A stretch of DNA of 56,293 nt, from positions 1 to 56,293 of IMG/VR virus record IMGVR_UViG_3300037517_000147; one strand, given 5' to 3'. The stretch is from a virus. This document shows, piece after piece, positions 40,148 to 47,651 of this stretch. A program made the translations under genes and the position numbers. Numbering within the stretch: the stretch's first letter is position 1; each line of letters starts with the position of its first letter. The notes under the pieces were generated by a model that saw only the letters and a list, made by a program, of their open reading frames with translations, was not told where the DNA came from and searched no databases.

Positions 40148-41700
40148 ATTCCTAACTCCTGCTTGTACAGATCAACCAGACTCTCGTGCATATCGACCTT
40201 GTTCTGAAGCATCTGATAGATTTTTCGCTCGGCCTCTGACCCTTGCAGATGCACAACGGTCATGCTGTTCTTCTGCCCGACGCGATCAATACGTGCGATG
40301 CATTGCAGATAAGTCTCTACAGACATGACAGGCGACCAGAACACAACGGTGTTTGCAGCGGTCAACGTCACGCCGTGCGATGCAGCTTGCGGCTGGATGA
40401 TTAAAACTCTTGGACTGTCTTGCGTCTGGAACCTGTTGATGATGTCCGAACGCGCTGATGCTGAGACTGCTCCGTTGATTACTTCATTGGTGACTCCTTG
40501 TGCGGTGAGGAACTTGGACACGATCTCAATCGTGTGGGTGTAGGGCACGAAGACGATGACCTTGTGTTCTGTCTCGTCCAGCACTTCCATGAGCGCGTTG
40601 AACCGTGGCGATGCGTCGAACTCCACCACCTCTTTGGTGTCGGTATAGATTGCTCCACCCGACAACTGCAACAACTTGGACATCATGGCAGCGGCGTTGA
40701 CCGCGCTGATCTCTTCCCCGGCTGCGCTGATGAGCATCTCTTTCTTGAGCAGCTTGTAGTATTTCTCCACCTGTGCAGACAGCGGCACTTCACGGGTCTG
40801 ATACACCACTTCAGGCAGGTCTAGGCAGTCGGCCTTCTCGAAGCGGATCGCTGGCTGGAGCGCCTCAAACACGGTGGACTTTGCGGTCTTGCGCGGTGCC
40901 CACTGAAAGCGCGAGATGGAGTGCATGACCTTGTCGCGCCACGCACCAAAGAACTTGGGCACACCCTCGGGGTTGACCAGCTTGGCAAGGCCATAGGCGT
41001 CCAGCGGAGACTGCGATGCGGGCGTACCCGTGAGCATCCAAAGACGGGTCGAGGGGGTGATGAGCTTTGCCAAGGTCTTCCAGCGTTTCGTCGAAACCGT
41101 TTTATATGCATTGGCCTCGTCAACCACAATTAGGTCAAACCCTGCTTTACCTATCTCATCGGCTACAGTCCCCACCCCGTCGAAGTTGATGATGACGAAC
41201 TCGTAGCCACCCTTGATGATCTTGATGCGCTTGCTTGTCTCGCCGTGCGCCACGCCGACTGTGCGGTGCATGGCTGTTTTGAAGATGTCGGCCTGCCATG
41301 CGGAGTACATGATCGACAGCGGGCAGATGACCAGCACCCGTTTGACCAGCCCTTGGTTCATCAGATAGTCTGCCGCCCAGATGACAGACGATGTCTTGCC
41401 TGTGCCTGCCTCGTTGAAACAGAACGCACGGTTGCGCAGCGCCAAGTATGAAGCGGTGATCCTTTGGTGGGCAAATGGCGCGTACAGGCCGGGCCACTCG
41501 TACTCTTTGTCCATCGGGCTTGGTGCGTCACCGTAAAGACGCACGAGACGTTGCATCTCTTGTAGGCCCCAGTACACGACGACATCTGCCATGTTGCCGT
41601 CATCCTTGATGACCTCGACCCGATCAATGTGTCCGACAAGAAACTTCAGGTCGGTGGATGGCACTTGCATGTGGACAACTGTGTCCTCTACTACGTTCAT
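40144..41700 (-). CDS. SNF2/DEAD-type DNA helicase (ATPase)
   Basis: A 518-residue superfamily 2 helicase. Motif I is NEAGTGKTSS (about residues 96-105), motif Ia KRVLVICPLSIMYSAWQ, motif II LIVVDEANAYK (Asp194, Glu195; DEAN instead of DEAH), motif III LTGTPASQSPLDAY. The C-terminal half has HKVIVFVPYTHTIEI, DSPRVLIIQPQAASHGVTLT and the motif VI region QCIARIDRVGQKNSMTV (the Q-x-x-x-R-x-x-R-x-G-Q of SNF2 proteins). The ATG at 41700 has GAAGGA upstream; a GTG 15 bases earlier is less good. It probably remodels DNA or unwinds recombination or replication intermediates. Confidence 0.88.
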   Translation of the reverse strand: MNVVEDTVVHMQVPSTDLKFLVGHIDRVEVIKDDGNMADVVVYWGLQEMQRLVRLYGDAPSPMDKEYEWPGLYAPFAHQRITASYLALRNRAFCFNEAGTGKTSSVIWAADYLMNQGLVKRVLVICPLSIMYSAWQADIFKTAMHRTVGVAHGETSKRIKIIKGGYEFVIINFDGVGTVADEIGKAGFDLIVVDEANAYKTVSTKRWKTLAKLITPSTRLWMLTGTPASQSPLDAYGLAKLVNPEGVPKFFGAWRDKVMHSISRFQWAPRKTAKSTVFEALQPAIRFEKADCLDLPEVVYQTREVPLSAQVEKYYKLLKKEMLISAAGEEISAVNAAAMMSKLLQLSGGAIYTDTKEVVEFDASPRFNALMEVLDETEHKVIVFVPYTHTIEIVSKFLTAQGVTNEVINGAVSASARSDIINRFQTQDSPRVLIIQPQAASHGVTLTAANTVVFWSPVMSVETYLQCIARIDRVGQKNSMTVVHLQGSEAERKIYQMLQNKVDMHESLVDLYKQELGI

Positions 41701-41870
41701 CGAACTGTCCTTCACTGTGTTTTAACGAAGACCCCTTACGGGGGTCAGTCGGTCAAGCCTGTCACGCCAGAAAGGAGGAATTGCATAGCGCCGCTTGACT
41801 GACACGGTTAATCCGGGTGGCTCCTGCAAATGTCCCGGTCTTGCCCACTCGTGCCTTACGGCAAAAACAA
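41701..41870 (-). other. Non-coding leader before the SNF2 helicase gene
   Basis: This 170-base stretch holds no convincing gene. GACCCC (41730-41735) and GGGGTC (41741-41746) form a hairpin with a 5-base loop, 29 nt upstream of the helicase ATG. That is the same spacing as the early leader hairpins elsewhere, though the sequence differs. The - strand transcript also carries CCTCCTTTCT (41780-41771 region), the complement of a ribosome binding site, which could be chance. Confidence 0.5.
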
Positions 41871-42182
41871 TTACTTCTTGCGTTCTCGTTTGCTTGTCTC
41901 AGACACGAGGTTGCTTTTCGAGTCGCGTTTGAACGAGCGGTTCTTAGATGGCGACACGATACGCAGACCATCCTTGTTCAAGCCGCCCTTGTCCAGCGCC
42001 TTGACGTGTGCGACATCCTTGCCTTCGCGTCGATCTGCCTTGCCGTTGCCGTTGGCATCAGTACCGTTCTTGTCAATCGACCTGCGGGCGCGTTGGCGCT
42101 CCATGCGGCGTTCATGCTCCTTGCGGGACAACTGCTGCTGGTATTCCTTCTCATACGGTCTGGGTTTGTTTACGTAGGGCAT
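41871..42182 (-). CDS. Small HNH-like protein (possibly degenerate)
   Basis: A 103-residue, very basic protein. Residues 1-35 are a charged helix (RPYEKEYQQQLSRKEHERRM). The second half has DANGNGKADRREGKDVAHVK, ALDKGGLNKDGLRIVSPSKN and RSFKRDSKSNL. This follows the pattern of small phage HNH nucleases (D-V-D-H-x-x-x-L-x-x-G-G-x-N then N-x-R-S-x), but the key Asp-His is Ala-His here, so catalysis is doubtful. GAAGGAG precedes the ATG. It overlaps the upstream gene by 32 nt. Confidence 0.7.
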   Translation of the reverse strand: MPYVNKPRPYEKEYQQQLSRKEHERRMERQRARRSIDKNGTDANGNGKADRREGKDVAHVKALDKGGLNKDGLRIVSPSKNRSFKRDSKSNLVSETSKRERKK

Positions 42183-42363
42183 CGTGCTGCTCCTTCATGT
42201 GTTTGACAGAAGTGATAGTGATCCTAGTCTCTGTCGCAGCCACAAGCAACTGCTCAATGGCTTCGTTGAAATCCTTGCGCAACAGGCAATTATGCGCGTC
42301 CTTCAGCGCTTTTTCAGCCATCATCATGGGATAGGCGTAATCAATCACAACCTCTGTGCTCAT
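42151..42363 (-). CDS. Small helical phage protein, unknown function
   Basis: A 70-residue helical protein: STEVVIDYAYPMMMAEKALK, DAHNCLLRKDFNEAIEQLLV and AATETRITITSVKHMKEQHD. The ATG at 42363 lies in an ATGA overlap with the RecB-like nuclease stop and has AAGGAAAG upstream; a longer in-frame extension is inside the nuclease gene. The FNEAIEQLLVAATETRI segment resembles a single helical-repeat hairpin. No family is assigned. Confidence 0.74.
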   Translation of the reverse strand: MSTEVVIDYAYPMMMAEKALKDAHNCLLRKDFNEAIEQLLVAATETRITITSVKHMKEQHDALRKQTQTV

Positions 42364-43019
42364 CGTCTTTCCTTGTAGTACTCGCATGTTTTGACAGGAC
42401 ACCAGCCGCAAAGCGGTGTCGGATTCGGATTCCAAACGCCCGATACGTGTGACGCATCGAGCCTGATAAGGTCAGGATGAAATTGATCCCAAAGCTCATC
42501 GATCTGGTCTCGGGTGTACGACTCATCGACAAAACTGTTATGCACGATGAACAGCAGCCCGGCCTTGATCTTCTGCAACTGCGGGAAGTGGGCAAACGCC
42601 ATCAACGCCATCAGTTTTAATTGTTTTGGATCAGGGTACTTGCTGCTACCGGTCTTGTAGTCCACGATGTACCCTTGGTCATTATCGACAATCAACAAAT
42701 CAACTATCCCGCGCACCCAGCGGTCTGACGCACCAAAGCTGCATGGCTTTCCTTCAGCATCAAGGGCCATCTTGTACTCGGGGTATCGAGTGCCGGGGAT
42801 TGCCAGAAGTTCATCCAGCACGGGCTTGAAGTGTTCGTAGTTCTTGGGTAAGGGTTTACCCTCGCCAACGTAGTCCTCGCAATACTTATGAACCTCAGTG
42901 CCGAACGTCATCTCCTGAGTCACCCGCTTGGTGAAGTTCTTGAGAACCTTGACCTCGTGGTACTGCCGTGGGCAGTTGATGTATTCCTTCAGGGACGAGT
43001 ACGACCAAGTGTTGTTCAT
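42360..43019 (-). CDS. RecB/Cas4-like PD-(D/E)XK exonuclease
   Basis: A 219-residue nuclease. N-terminal WSYSSLKEYINCPRQYHEVK and GTEVHKYCEDY (His44), then RGIVDLLIVDNDQGYIVDYK with Asp107, Asp120 and Lys122 forming the PD-(D/E)XK core (DYKTG). Cys16, Cys204, Cys207 and Cys212 (LCGWCPVKTC) are placed as in Cas4/AddB-type proteins and probably hold a 4Fe-4S cluster. The length matches single-domain phage relatives. It likely processes DNA ends in recombination, or degrades host DNA, and sits between DNA polymerase and helicase genes. Start and stop are in 4-nt overlaps. Confidence 0.9.
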   Translation of the reverse strand: MNNTWSYSSLKEYINCPRQYHEVKVLKNFTKRVTQEMTFGTEVHKYCEDYVGEGKPLPKNYEHFKPVLDELLAIPGTRYPEYKMALDAEGKPCSFGASDRWVRGIVDLLIVDNDQGYIVDYKTGSSKYPDPKQLKLMALMAFAHFPQLQKIKAGLLFIVHNSFVDESYTRDQIDELWDQFHPDLIRLDASHVSGVWNPNPTPLCGWCPVKTCEYYKERR

Positions 43020-43228
43020 TGTGTGCCTTCATACAGTTTGATGTGGCTCTTCAGTCGCTCAACGCGGGCAGTGTTGTACTCGACCATGCAGCGGGCGTAC
43101 TCTAGTGCGGACTCTGCCCGCAACAAATCCCTTGCTGCTTCTTGCAGTTCTTTTTCCATGAGGTACAACAGGTCCGGCTTGGACAAAAGCTCTTTGATCC
43201 AGCCAAATATTACTTGTTTGAGTGGCAT
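43016..43228 (-). CDS. Small coiled-coil phage protein
   Basis: A 70-residue protein: MPLKQVIFGWIKELLSKPDL, LYLMEKELQEAARDLLRAES, LEYARCMVEYNTARVERLKS and HIKLYEGTQ. The body is a helical coiled coil with a short hydrophobic start. An upstream ATG at 43279 would overlap the polymerase by 26 nt and has no ribosome site, so 43228 is preferred. It overlaps the nuclease start by 4 nt. Similar small proteins lie beside replication genes in other phages; function unknown. Confidence 0.72.
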   Translation of the reverse strand: MPLKQVIFGWIKELLSKPDLLYLMEKELQEAARDLLRAESALEYARCMVEYNTARVERLKSHIKLYEGTQ

Positions 43229-43253
43229 ATTGTCAATCCCAATTTGACTAATT

Positions 43254-45125
43254 TCAGCACTCTCCGTAGGAGGATGCAAACTTTGCTTCGCAGGCTACGG
43301 GTAAACCCTTGGCCCACTCAGGTGGCTCGGACATGCACTCGATGATGTACTCAAGCGCCTCGTCCTTTTGCGCCTCTGGAGCCACGATGACGGCAGCATC
43401 ATGGACGGTCAGCTTGACCGGATACCGCTTCTTGATCTGGAGCATCTGCTGCCCAACGACGACCCGCGCCAAGCCCTGCACCACGTTCTCAACCAGCGAT
43501 CCACCCCACAGTGGCACGGGACCTTTGCGGCTGGAGTACACGTACTTGCTCTTGGCCTCCGACGTGTCAAGCTTCAAGCCGGGGTATCGGATGTACAACC
43601 CGTTGGGGAGCCGGATGCCTTCCTTGTCCACCACTAGGCACTTGTTCAGCCCGTAGTAGAAGGGCTTGGTGTTGCCCCAATCAGCCATAGTCCTGATGAC
43701 CTCATCGCCTTCGCGCCACAGGTCGATCACCGCATGGTTCTTGTCCCGGTACACGCCCACGATGCGCTTGGCCTCTTCCTCATCGACGATAGCTCCCGGC
43801 GGCGTAGTCTTGAGCGTGTGCTGAAGTTTTAACGCCCCAGTCCCGTAGCCCAGACCCAAGATGCAGGTCTTGCCCACGAAACGTTCCACAGGGTTGGCCT
43901 TGGAGATAGGGCGGTTGTAGATGTCCGTGGCAAAGATGGAGTACACGTCCTCACCCTTGCGGAACTGCTCAACCACATCATGCTGTCCCGCCAGCCAGAC
44001 AAGGATACGCGCCTCGATCTGGGAGGAGTCGCAGTTGATGACGATGTGCCCGTCCGGTGCTAACACTGCGTTCTTGAGCGCCTTCTTTTTCTTGTCGCGG
44101 CTCGGCAGGTTCTGGAAGTTCACCTTGTCCATGCCAGCCCAGCGTCCGGTGTGAGCGCCGTAGTACTTCAAGGGGATGGGCAGCTTGCCCTCGTTGCGTT
44201 TGCCAACGTCGATGAACCGTTTGATGCGAGACTCTTCAATGGTTGACTTCGTGCCCAGACGTATCGCGCACAGTTGCTGTATGAACGGGTCCTCGTGTTC
44301 CGTCAGCGCCAAGAACCCCTCATCGTTCTTCGCCAGTGCAAACGTATCCTTGCCCGTGGTCTTGCTCACCTTCATCGGCGGCGTGACGTTGTTTTCTTCA
44401 AGCAGCATGGCAAACTGTTTGTTGCTTGCCAGCTTCTTGCGCACAGCTTCTTCTGTGGGGCATCCAAGTTTTTCCATCAGGCCCCTGAGCAGGTCGCTCT
44501 TTTCCTGCTGCACTTCAGCAAGGCGATTTTGTAGGAGCGCATCATCGACCTCAAAGACCGGCTCAGTGAACATGCGCAGCGTCATGTCAATCAGTTCAAA
44601 CTCGTCATCCGGGGTCGCGCTCGCGAGAATTTGGAAGAGCCTAAACGTCAGGTCCACATCGTTCTTGCAGTATTCGCCATAGCGACGCAGTTCTTCGGGG
44701 CTGAAGTCTTCGCGCCGCTTGCCTTCGGCAGCTACCACCTCATCACCTTTGACGCCTAGCTTGTACCGCTCTGCCAACTTAGCCAGCGAACCACCAGCAT
44801 CCACGCCGTGAATCGCCCGCGCCATGCTTAACGTGTCGAGAAAGAATGCGGGCTTGATGCCATAGTGCCAGCTAAGAATGCAACCGTCGAACAGAGTGTT
44901 ATGACACAATACGGCAGCCGTATCAAGTTCAAGCGACAGCAAGAACTTTTTCATTTCGTCGTGTGTGCCCGAGACCCAAGTACATTCGCCGTCGTCAACC
45001 TTAACAACGACGCCTATGACTTCAAACTTTGAGTCACGCACATACTCTTCGGTCGTCTGGTGCTTGAAACCCAGCTTGATCTTGTTGTCGTAGAACGTCT
45101 CAAAGTCAAGAGTTACCAATCTCAT
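43254..45125 (-). CDS. DNA polymerase, family A, with 3'-5' exonuclease
   Basis: A 623-residue polymerase. Exonuclease motifs: LDFETF (Asp7, Glu9), HNTLFDG (about 75-81) and YCKNDVD (about 152-158). Polymerase motif A is NCDSSQIEARI (Asp366, Glu371). Motif B is RFVGKTCILGLGYG (Arg415, Lys419, Leu423, Tyr427). Motif C is LTVHDAAV (His575, Asp576). Leu423 aligns with E. coli Pol I Phe762, and Ala replaces the Glu after the motif C Asp. There is no 5'-3' exonuclease domain. The start at 45125 is set by CGGAGG nine bases upstream; the ATG at 45134 touches that site. It is the phage replicase. Confidence 0.95.
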   Translation of the reverse strand: MRLVTLDFETFYDNKIKLGFKHQTTEEYVRDSKFEVIGVVVKVDDGECTWVSGTHDEMKKFLLSLELDTAAVLCHNTLFDGCILSWHYGIKPAFFLDTLSMARAIHGVDAGGSLAKLAERYKLGVKGDEVVAAEGKRREDFSPEELRRYGEYCKNDVDLTFRLFQILASATPDDEFELIDMTLRMFTEPVFEVDDALLQNRLAEVQQEKSDLLRGLMEKLGCPTEEAVRKKLASNKQFAMLLEENNVTPPMKVSKTTGKDTFALAKNDEGFLALTEHEDPFIQQLCAIRLGTKSTIEESRIKRFIDVGKRNEGKLPIPLKYYGAHTGRWAGMDKVNFQNLPSRDKKKKALKNAVLAPDGHIVINCDSSQIEARILVWLAGQHDVVEQFRKGEDVYSIFATDIYNRPISKANPVERFVGKTCILGLGYGTGALKLQHTLKTTPPGAIVDEEEAKRIVGVYRDKNHAVIDLWREGDEVIRTMADWGNTKPFYYGLNKCLVVDKEGIRLPNGLYIRYPGLKLDTSEAKSKYVYSSRKGPVPLWGGSLVENVVQGLARVVVGQQMLQIKKRYPVKLTVHDAAVIVAPEAQKDEALEYIIECMSEPPEWAKGLPVACEAKFASSYGEC

Positions 45126-45322
45126 TTCTTCCATCCTCCGGGCCAGTCGTCGAACAAAGGCATGGGGTCCACGGCGAACTCTTTGCGGATCAGATCAGCG
45201 GCTTGGTACGGCTCGGCTTGATCGGCAATCTCAGCGCAACGTTTGGCAGTTGCCTCGCGCTCGGCTTTCACCGCCGCCTCAAGCTCTGAGCGGTAGCACA
45301 GGGTGTCGTCGTCATCTTTCAT
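45122..45322 (-). CDS. Small acidic helical phage protein
   Basis: A 66-residue protein: MKDDDDTLCYRSELEAAVKA, EREATAKRCAEIADQAEPYQ and ADLIRKEFAVDPMPLFDDWP, ending GGWKK. The AEPYQAADLIRKEF pattern is seen in small phage proteins near replication genes. AAGGAG lies upstream, and both ends form 4-nt overlaps with neighbours, including the polymerase. Function unknown. Confidence 0.78.
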   Translation of the reverse strand: MKDDDDTLCYRSELEAAVKAEREATAKRCAEIADQAEPYQAADLIRKEFAVDPMPLFDDWPGGWKK

Positions 45323-45456
45323 GTGTTCTTCTCCTTGAGTTGTTTAACTGCCTCTTCAATTCGATCCAGCCACCATGATGCGGGCTTGTCCTTTACCGCT
45401 TCTGCTGCTGGGCGCATCTCTTTGATGACCTGTAAGACCTTGTCGTAGTCATCCAT
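45319..45456 (-). CDS. 45-residue phage protein
   Basis: A short gene with AGGAG upstream of its ATG and a stop that overlaps the next ATG (ATGA). The product reads MDDYDKVLQVIKEMRPAAEA then VKDKPASWWLDRIEEAVKQL and KEKNT. It is a pair of helices around a Trp-Trp pair. Correct ribosome site and coupling at both ends make it very likely real. No family is recognised. Confidence 0.7.
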   Translation of the reverse strand: MDDYDKVLQVIKEMRPAAEAVKDKPASWWLDRIEEAVKQLKEKNT

Positions 45457-45466
45457 CGTTCTTCTC

Positions 45467-45676
45467 CTAAAAAGGTGCTGGTTCAGCAGTCTCATAGACA
45501 GAGGGCTGCTTCGGAAAGCGACGAGGGTCCAAGCGTGTGAAGGGCCACCATGCCTTAAGTTCCTCTTGGCTCAGAACCCTTTTGCTTTCGTTTGGGTTTT
45601 GGTTGCGTGATCGCTTGCTCTTTGGTGAGGAAGGTGTGGTCGTTGAAGCAATGGCGTCTTCTGATGGGTAATCCAT
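45467..45676 (-). CDS. Possible small protein overlapping the zinc-ribbon gene (uncertain)
   Basis: A 69-residue frame starting inside the gene at 45555-45734 in another phase. Its first 35 residues are low-complexity Ser/Thr/Pro/Lys and look like a shadow. Its last part (EELKAWWPFTRLDPRRFPKQ, ending TAEPAPF) lies beyond the zinc-ribbon stop and looks protein-like. Possible readings are a short separate gene with an unusual start, a frameshift extension of the zinc-ribbon protein, or chance. Confidence 0.3.
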   Translation of the reverse strand: MDYPSEDAIASTTTPSSPKSKRSRNQNPNESKRVLSQEELKAWWPFTRLDPRRFPKQPSVYETAEPAPF

Positions 45677-45734
45677 CCTCGTCCTTCAGTGTGCTTTGAA
45701 CTTCTGTGGGGGCGTTGCAGAGGGGGCACTTCAT
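45555..45734 (-). CDS. NrdR-like zinc-ribbon small protein
   Basis: A 59-residue protein: MKCPLCNAPTEVQSTLKDED, GLPIRRRHCFNDHTFLTKEQ, then a basic disordered tail (QPKPKRKQKG). The CPLC and RRRHCFNDHTF elements follow the NrdR zinc-ribbon pattern (C-P-x-C then R-R-R-x-C-x-x-x-H-x-F), but with His/Asp-His changes in the second pair. The ATP-cone domain of NrdR is absent. Small NrdR-like ribbons occur in phages and may act on host transcription or ribonucleotide reductase control, which is only a suggestion. The ATG overlaps the upstream stop by 4 nt, which fixes the start. Confidence 0.8.
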   Translation of the reverse strand: MKCPLCNAPTEVQSTLKDEDGLPIRRRHCFNDHTFLTKEQAITQPKPKRKQKGSEPRGT

Positions 45735-46207
45735 GATTTTGCAAAGTGTGAGTTCATGACTTCTTGGTAGTCAAAGTGGGTGTTAAAGCATTGATCTATG
45801 GACACGGTCTCGGTGCTTTGTGCTTCGACTTGGTCGTTGTACGTGAACACTTTCTTCGGGACGCGCACGGCTGACCTAACAAAGTCGTAACCTAGGTCGG
45901 TTGACCTCCACAGCCCCGAGTGCTTGATCTTGGCTTTCTCGTCAGCAGGGCATCGCTCTACGAGACCCCACCACTTGAGCGTGGGAAGCTGATTAGAACG
46001 CACCAGCCAGCGCGGCCCCTTGAGCGGGACATCGACCCAGCCATTCTCTAGCGGTGTGGACACGAGCCAGATCAGCGAGCGGGCCATTGTCTCGTTGAGC
46101 GAGCGCCCGTAAATCTTCCCCCAACGGGCACACACGGGGCAGTAGCCGCCCTCGTCCTCAATGGTGTGCCGCCATGCGTCACGGTACGGTTGCAACTGCT
46201 CGATCAT
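45731..46207 (-). CDS. Conserved phage protein with CPVC motif
   Basis: A 158-residue protein: YRDAWRHTIEDEGGYCPVCA, RWGKIYGRSLNETMARSLIW, LPTLKWWGLVERCPADEKAK and LWRSTDLGYDFVRSAVRVPK. One Cys pair plus a later Cys and His may bind metal. The GGYCPVCxRWGK motif and the winged-helix-like middle (LPTLKWWGLVE, WRSTDLGYDFV) suggest a nucleic-acid-binding protein. It is coupled to both neighbours by 4-nt overlaps. It is a conserved phage type without known function. Confidence 0.8.
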   Translation of the reverse strand: MIEQLQPYRDAWRHTIEDEGGYCPVCARWGKIYGRSLNETMARSLIWLVSTPLENGWVDVPLKGPRWLVRSNQLPTLKWWGLVERCPADEKAKIKHSGLWRSTDLGYDFVRSAVRVPKKVFTYNDQVEAQSTETVSIDQCFNTHFDYQEVMNSHFAKS

Positions 46208-46635
46208 GATTCCCCCGATGAATACGTTGACACGGGCACAGCACCGAACGCGCTAGGCTGGAGAAGAATATCAGCGGCTGATGTACCGTTTGCTCCGGTG
46301 ATGACTGACCCTGGAGTGATGTTGTTCAAAGCCTGTTGGGCAGCATGCATTTGCCGTGGGTCGTTCCAGCCTGTCACGTATCTCCCTTTTGATGTGATTG
46401 TCAGGGTCCCTTCGTCTTGCTCTACCTCACCCGCTAGAGTCCTGAGCACCAACTCATTAAATTGATCAATATGCATGCGGGCTTGGGCTTGTCTGAGTGC
46501 GTGTTTGTCTTCCTCGGGCAAACAGACGTTCGCCATGTTCAACACTCTGTGCCACTTGCCGGTGTACACATCATCAAAGAATTCCTCGGGGTTTGTCTTC
46601 ATGCGTTCGATCAGAATCGCAGTTCCTGTTTCCAT
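46204..46635 (-). CDS. Conserved phage protein, unknown function
   Basis: A 143-residue protein: METGTAILIERMKTNPEEFF, DDVYTGKWHRVLNMANVCLP, LRQAQARMHIDQFNELVLRT, a short beta segment (GTLTITSKGRYVTGW), then NDPRQMHAAQQALNNITPGS and a Ser/Ala-rich end. It is the first gene after the longest early leader hairpin (46664-46705) and has TTTTGGAG upstream. NPEEFFDDVYTGKWxxVL is a pattern met in early regions of related phages. Confidence 0.78.
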   Translation of the reverse strand: METGTAILIERMKTNPEEFFDDVYTGKWHRVLNMANVCLPEEDKHALRQAQARMHIDQFNELVLRTLAGEVEQDEGTLTITSKGRYVTGWNDPRQMHAAQQALNNITPGSVITGANGTSAADILLQPSAFGAVPVSTYSSGES

Positions 46636-46663
46636 CGTTAATCTCCAAAATTAGAGAACTGGC

Positions 46664-46705
46664 ATCAACCTAGCGTTCCACGTGGACATGGAATGCTAGG
46701 TTGAT
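46664..46705 (-). promoter_or_regulatory. Leader hairpin, CCAYG-N4-CGTGG family (19-bp arms)
   Basis: Arms 46664-46682 and 46687-46705, loop TGGA on the + strand; 17 of 19 pairs match and the other two can form G-U pairs in one strand. It contains the family core and the flank CTAGCRTTCCA. It ends 28 nt before the ATG of the gene at 46204-46635, in the gap between that gene and the DUF3310 gene. Confidence 0.85.
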
Positions 46706-46712
46706 TCGGGGG

Positions 46713-47147
46713 TCAGTGGGCTGCTGCGTTCTCGATTTCTCGTTTGAGATACCACTCAGCCTTCTTCAGATTCTCAAGGCGCGAACCCTTGTGGTCTGCT
46801 CGGGTGATGTACTTGACGACATTGCCCAAGTGGTAATTGAGTTGCTTCGCCTCAATAAAGTCGATAGTCTCAATGCCGCCCACCTTGTAGTGCGATGGAT
46901 GATTGACGACATCCTCGCGTGGAGTCTCGTCCACAAGAACCACAGGCAACTCGATCTGCTGAACTGGCGCAGGTGGTACGACTGGCACTTTTTCTATGCC
47001 AAGTTCACGCATCTGCCGCCGGGCCATCGACATCAAGTTGTATGCGTACTGCTTCTTGACGTTGAACTTCTTCATCACTTGCGATGCAGTGATGGTGCGG
47101 TCCTTCATCATCAGACGGACTGTTTCACTAATTCTGTCTTTACTCAC
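46713..47147 (-). CDS. HTH plus DUF3310 fusion protein
   Basis: A 144-residue protein. Residues 1-45 (SKDRISETVRLMMKDRTITA, SQVMKKFNVKKQYAYNLMSM) form a probable helix-turn-helix. Residues 79-140 are DUF3310: DVVNHPSHYKVGGIETIDFI, EAKQLNYHLGNVVKYITRAD and ENLKKAEWYLKREIE. DUF3310 occurs in T7 gp1.7-like proteins linked to nucleotide metabolism. The fusion with an HTH is notable. The GTG at 47147 has AAGGAG eight bases upstream and overlaps the previous stop by 8 nt; an upstream ATG lies deep in the neighbouring gene. Confidence 0.85.
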   Translation of the reverse strand: MSKDRISETVRLMMKDRTITASQVMKKFNVKKQYAYNLMSMARRQMRELGIEKVPVVPPAPVQQIELPVVLVDETPREDVVNHPSHYKVGGIETIDFIEAKQLNYHLGNVVKYITRADHKGSRLENLKKAEWYLKREIENAAAH

Positions 47148-47343
47148 TTGCCTTCTCCTTCTTGGTTTGGCGTTTGATAGACACAATCCCAGCCCCATGC
47201 TGAGTTCGTGCTGATTGCATGTCATCGGCGTACATGTACGCCAGCGTTGGTATGTTCTGCGGCTCTTCTCCTTTCATAATCAATCCAAGCATGGCGAACC
47301 CTGCATGCAGGTCTCGCAAGTTACTTCGGTCTTCGTCAGTCAT
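47140..47343 (-). CDS. Small phage protein, unknown function
   Basis: A 67-residue protein: TDEDRSNLRDLHAGFAMLGL, IMKGEEPQNIPTLAYMYADD and a basic end (SIKRQTKKEKASE). The helix-rich start and an ALGLIMKG-type middle give no known family. Starts in an ATGA overlap with the VRR-NUC gene and ends 8 nt inside the next gene, so it is part of a translationally coupled chain. Confidence 0.75.
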   Translation of the reverse strand: MTDEDRSNLRDLHAGFAMLGLIMKGEEPQNIPTLAYMYADDMQSARTQHGAGIVSIKRQTKKEKASE

Positions 47344-47651
47344 TGTTTCTTTCCAGTCATTTGTTTCAGTAGTTCCTCCAGCGTTGCAAACCCGTGTTCG
47401 TCGATGACAACCGCTTCGCCACCACGCACAAGAATCTCATCAATGTTCTTGTCTTGGAGTGCGGTCGTCTTGCCCCCGTTGGCCTTGGCCTCGATAGCTA
47501 AGAATCCACCCCGAGGTGGGACGCAACATATGAAGTCAGGCACACCCGCATTGCCGTAGCCTGTGCCAATCGGCATCACGTGATAGACGCCATATCGCTT
47601 AAGAATCACCTTGATCTTGTCCTTGACTTTGCCCTCGGGTGTCTGTGCCAC
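47340..47651 (-). CDS. VRR-NUC domain nuclease
   Basis: A 103-residue stand-alone VRR-NUC (PD-(D/E)XK) nuclease: TPEGKVKDKIKVILKRYGVY with Glu6, GTGYGNAGVPDFICCV with Asp39, GGFLAIEAKANGGKTTALQD with Glu54, Lys56 and Gln66. All core residues are present. Phage relatives act on branched or flap DNA, such as Holliday junctions. The GTG start has AAAGGAGG six bases upstream, one of the strongest ribosome sites in the window. It overlaps the preceding gene by about 53 nt. Confidence 0.92.
   Translation of the reverse strand: MAQTPEGKVKDKIKVILKRYGVYHVMPIGTGYGNAGVPDFICCVPPRGGFLAIEAKANGGKTTALQDKNIDEILVRGGEAVVIDEHGFATLEELLKQMTGKKQ

Noticed and set aside
41771-41790. Perfect AAAGGAGG ribosome site on the + strand
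   Set aside because: It is followed only by a five-codon frame. On the - strand it is an anti-Shine-Dalgarno string, which could interest but is most simply chance.
41762-41971. Minus-strand frame of 69 codons after the HNH-like gene
   Set aside because: It mostly overlaps the HNH-like gene in another phase and has Arg/Ser/Cys-rich shadow composition without a ribosome site.
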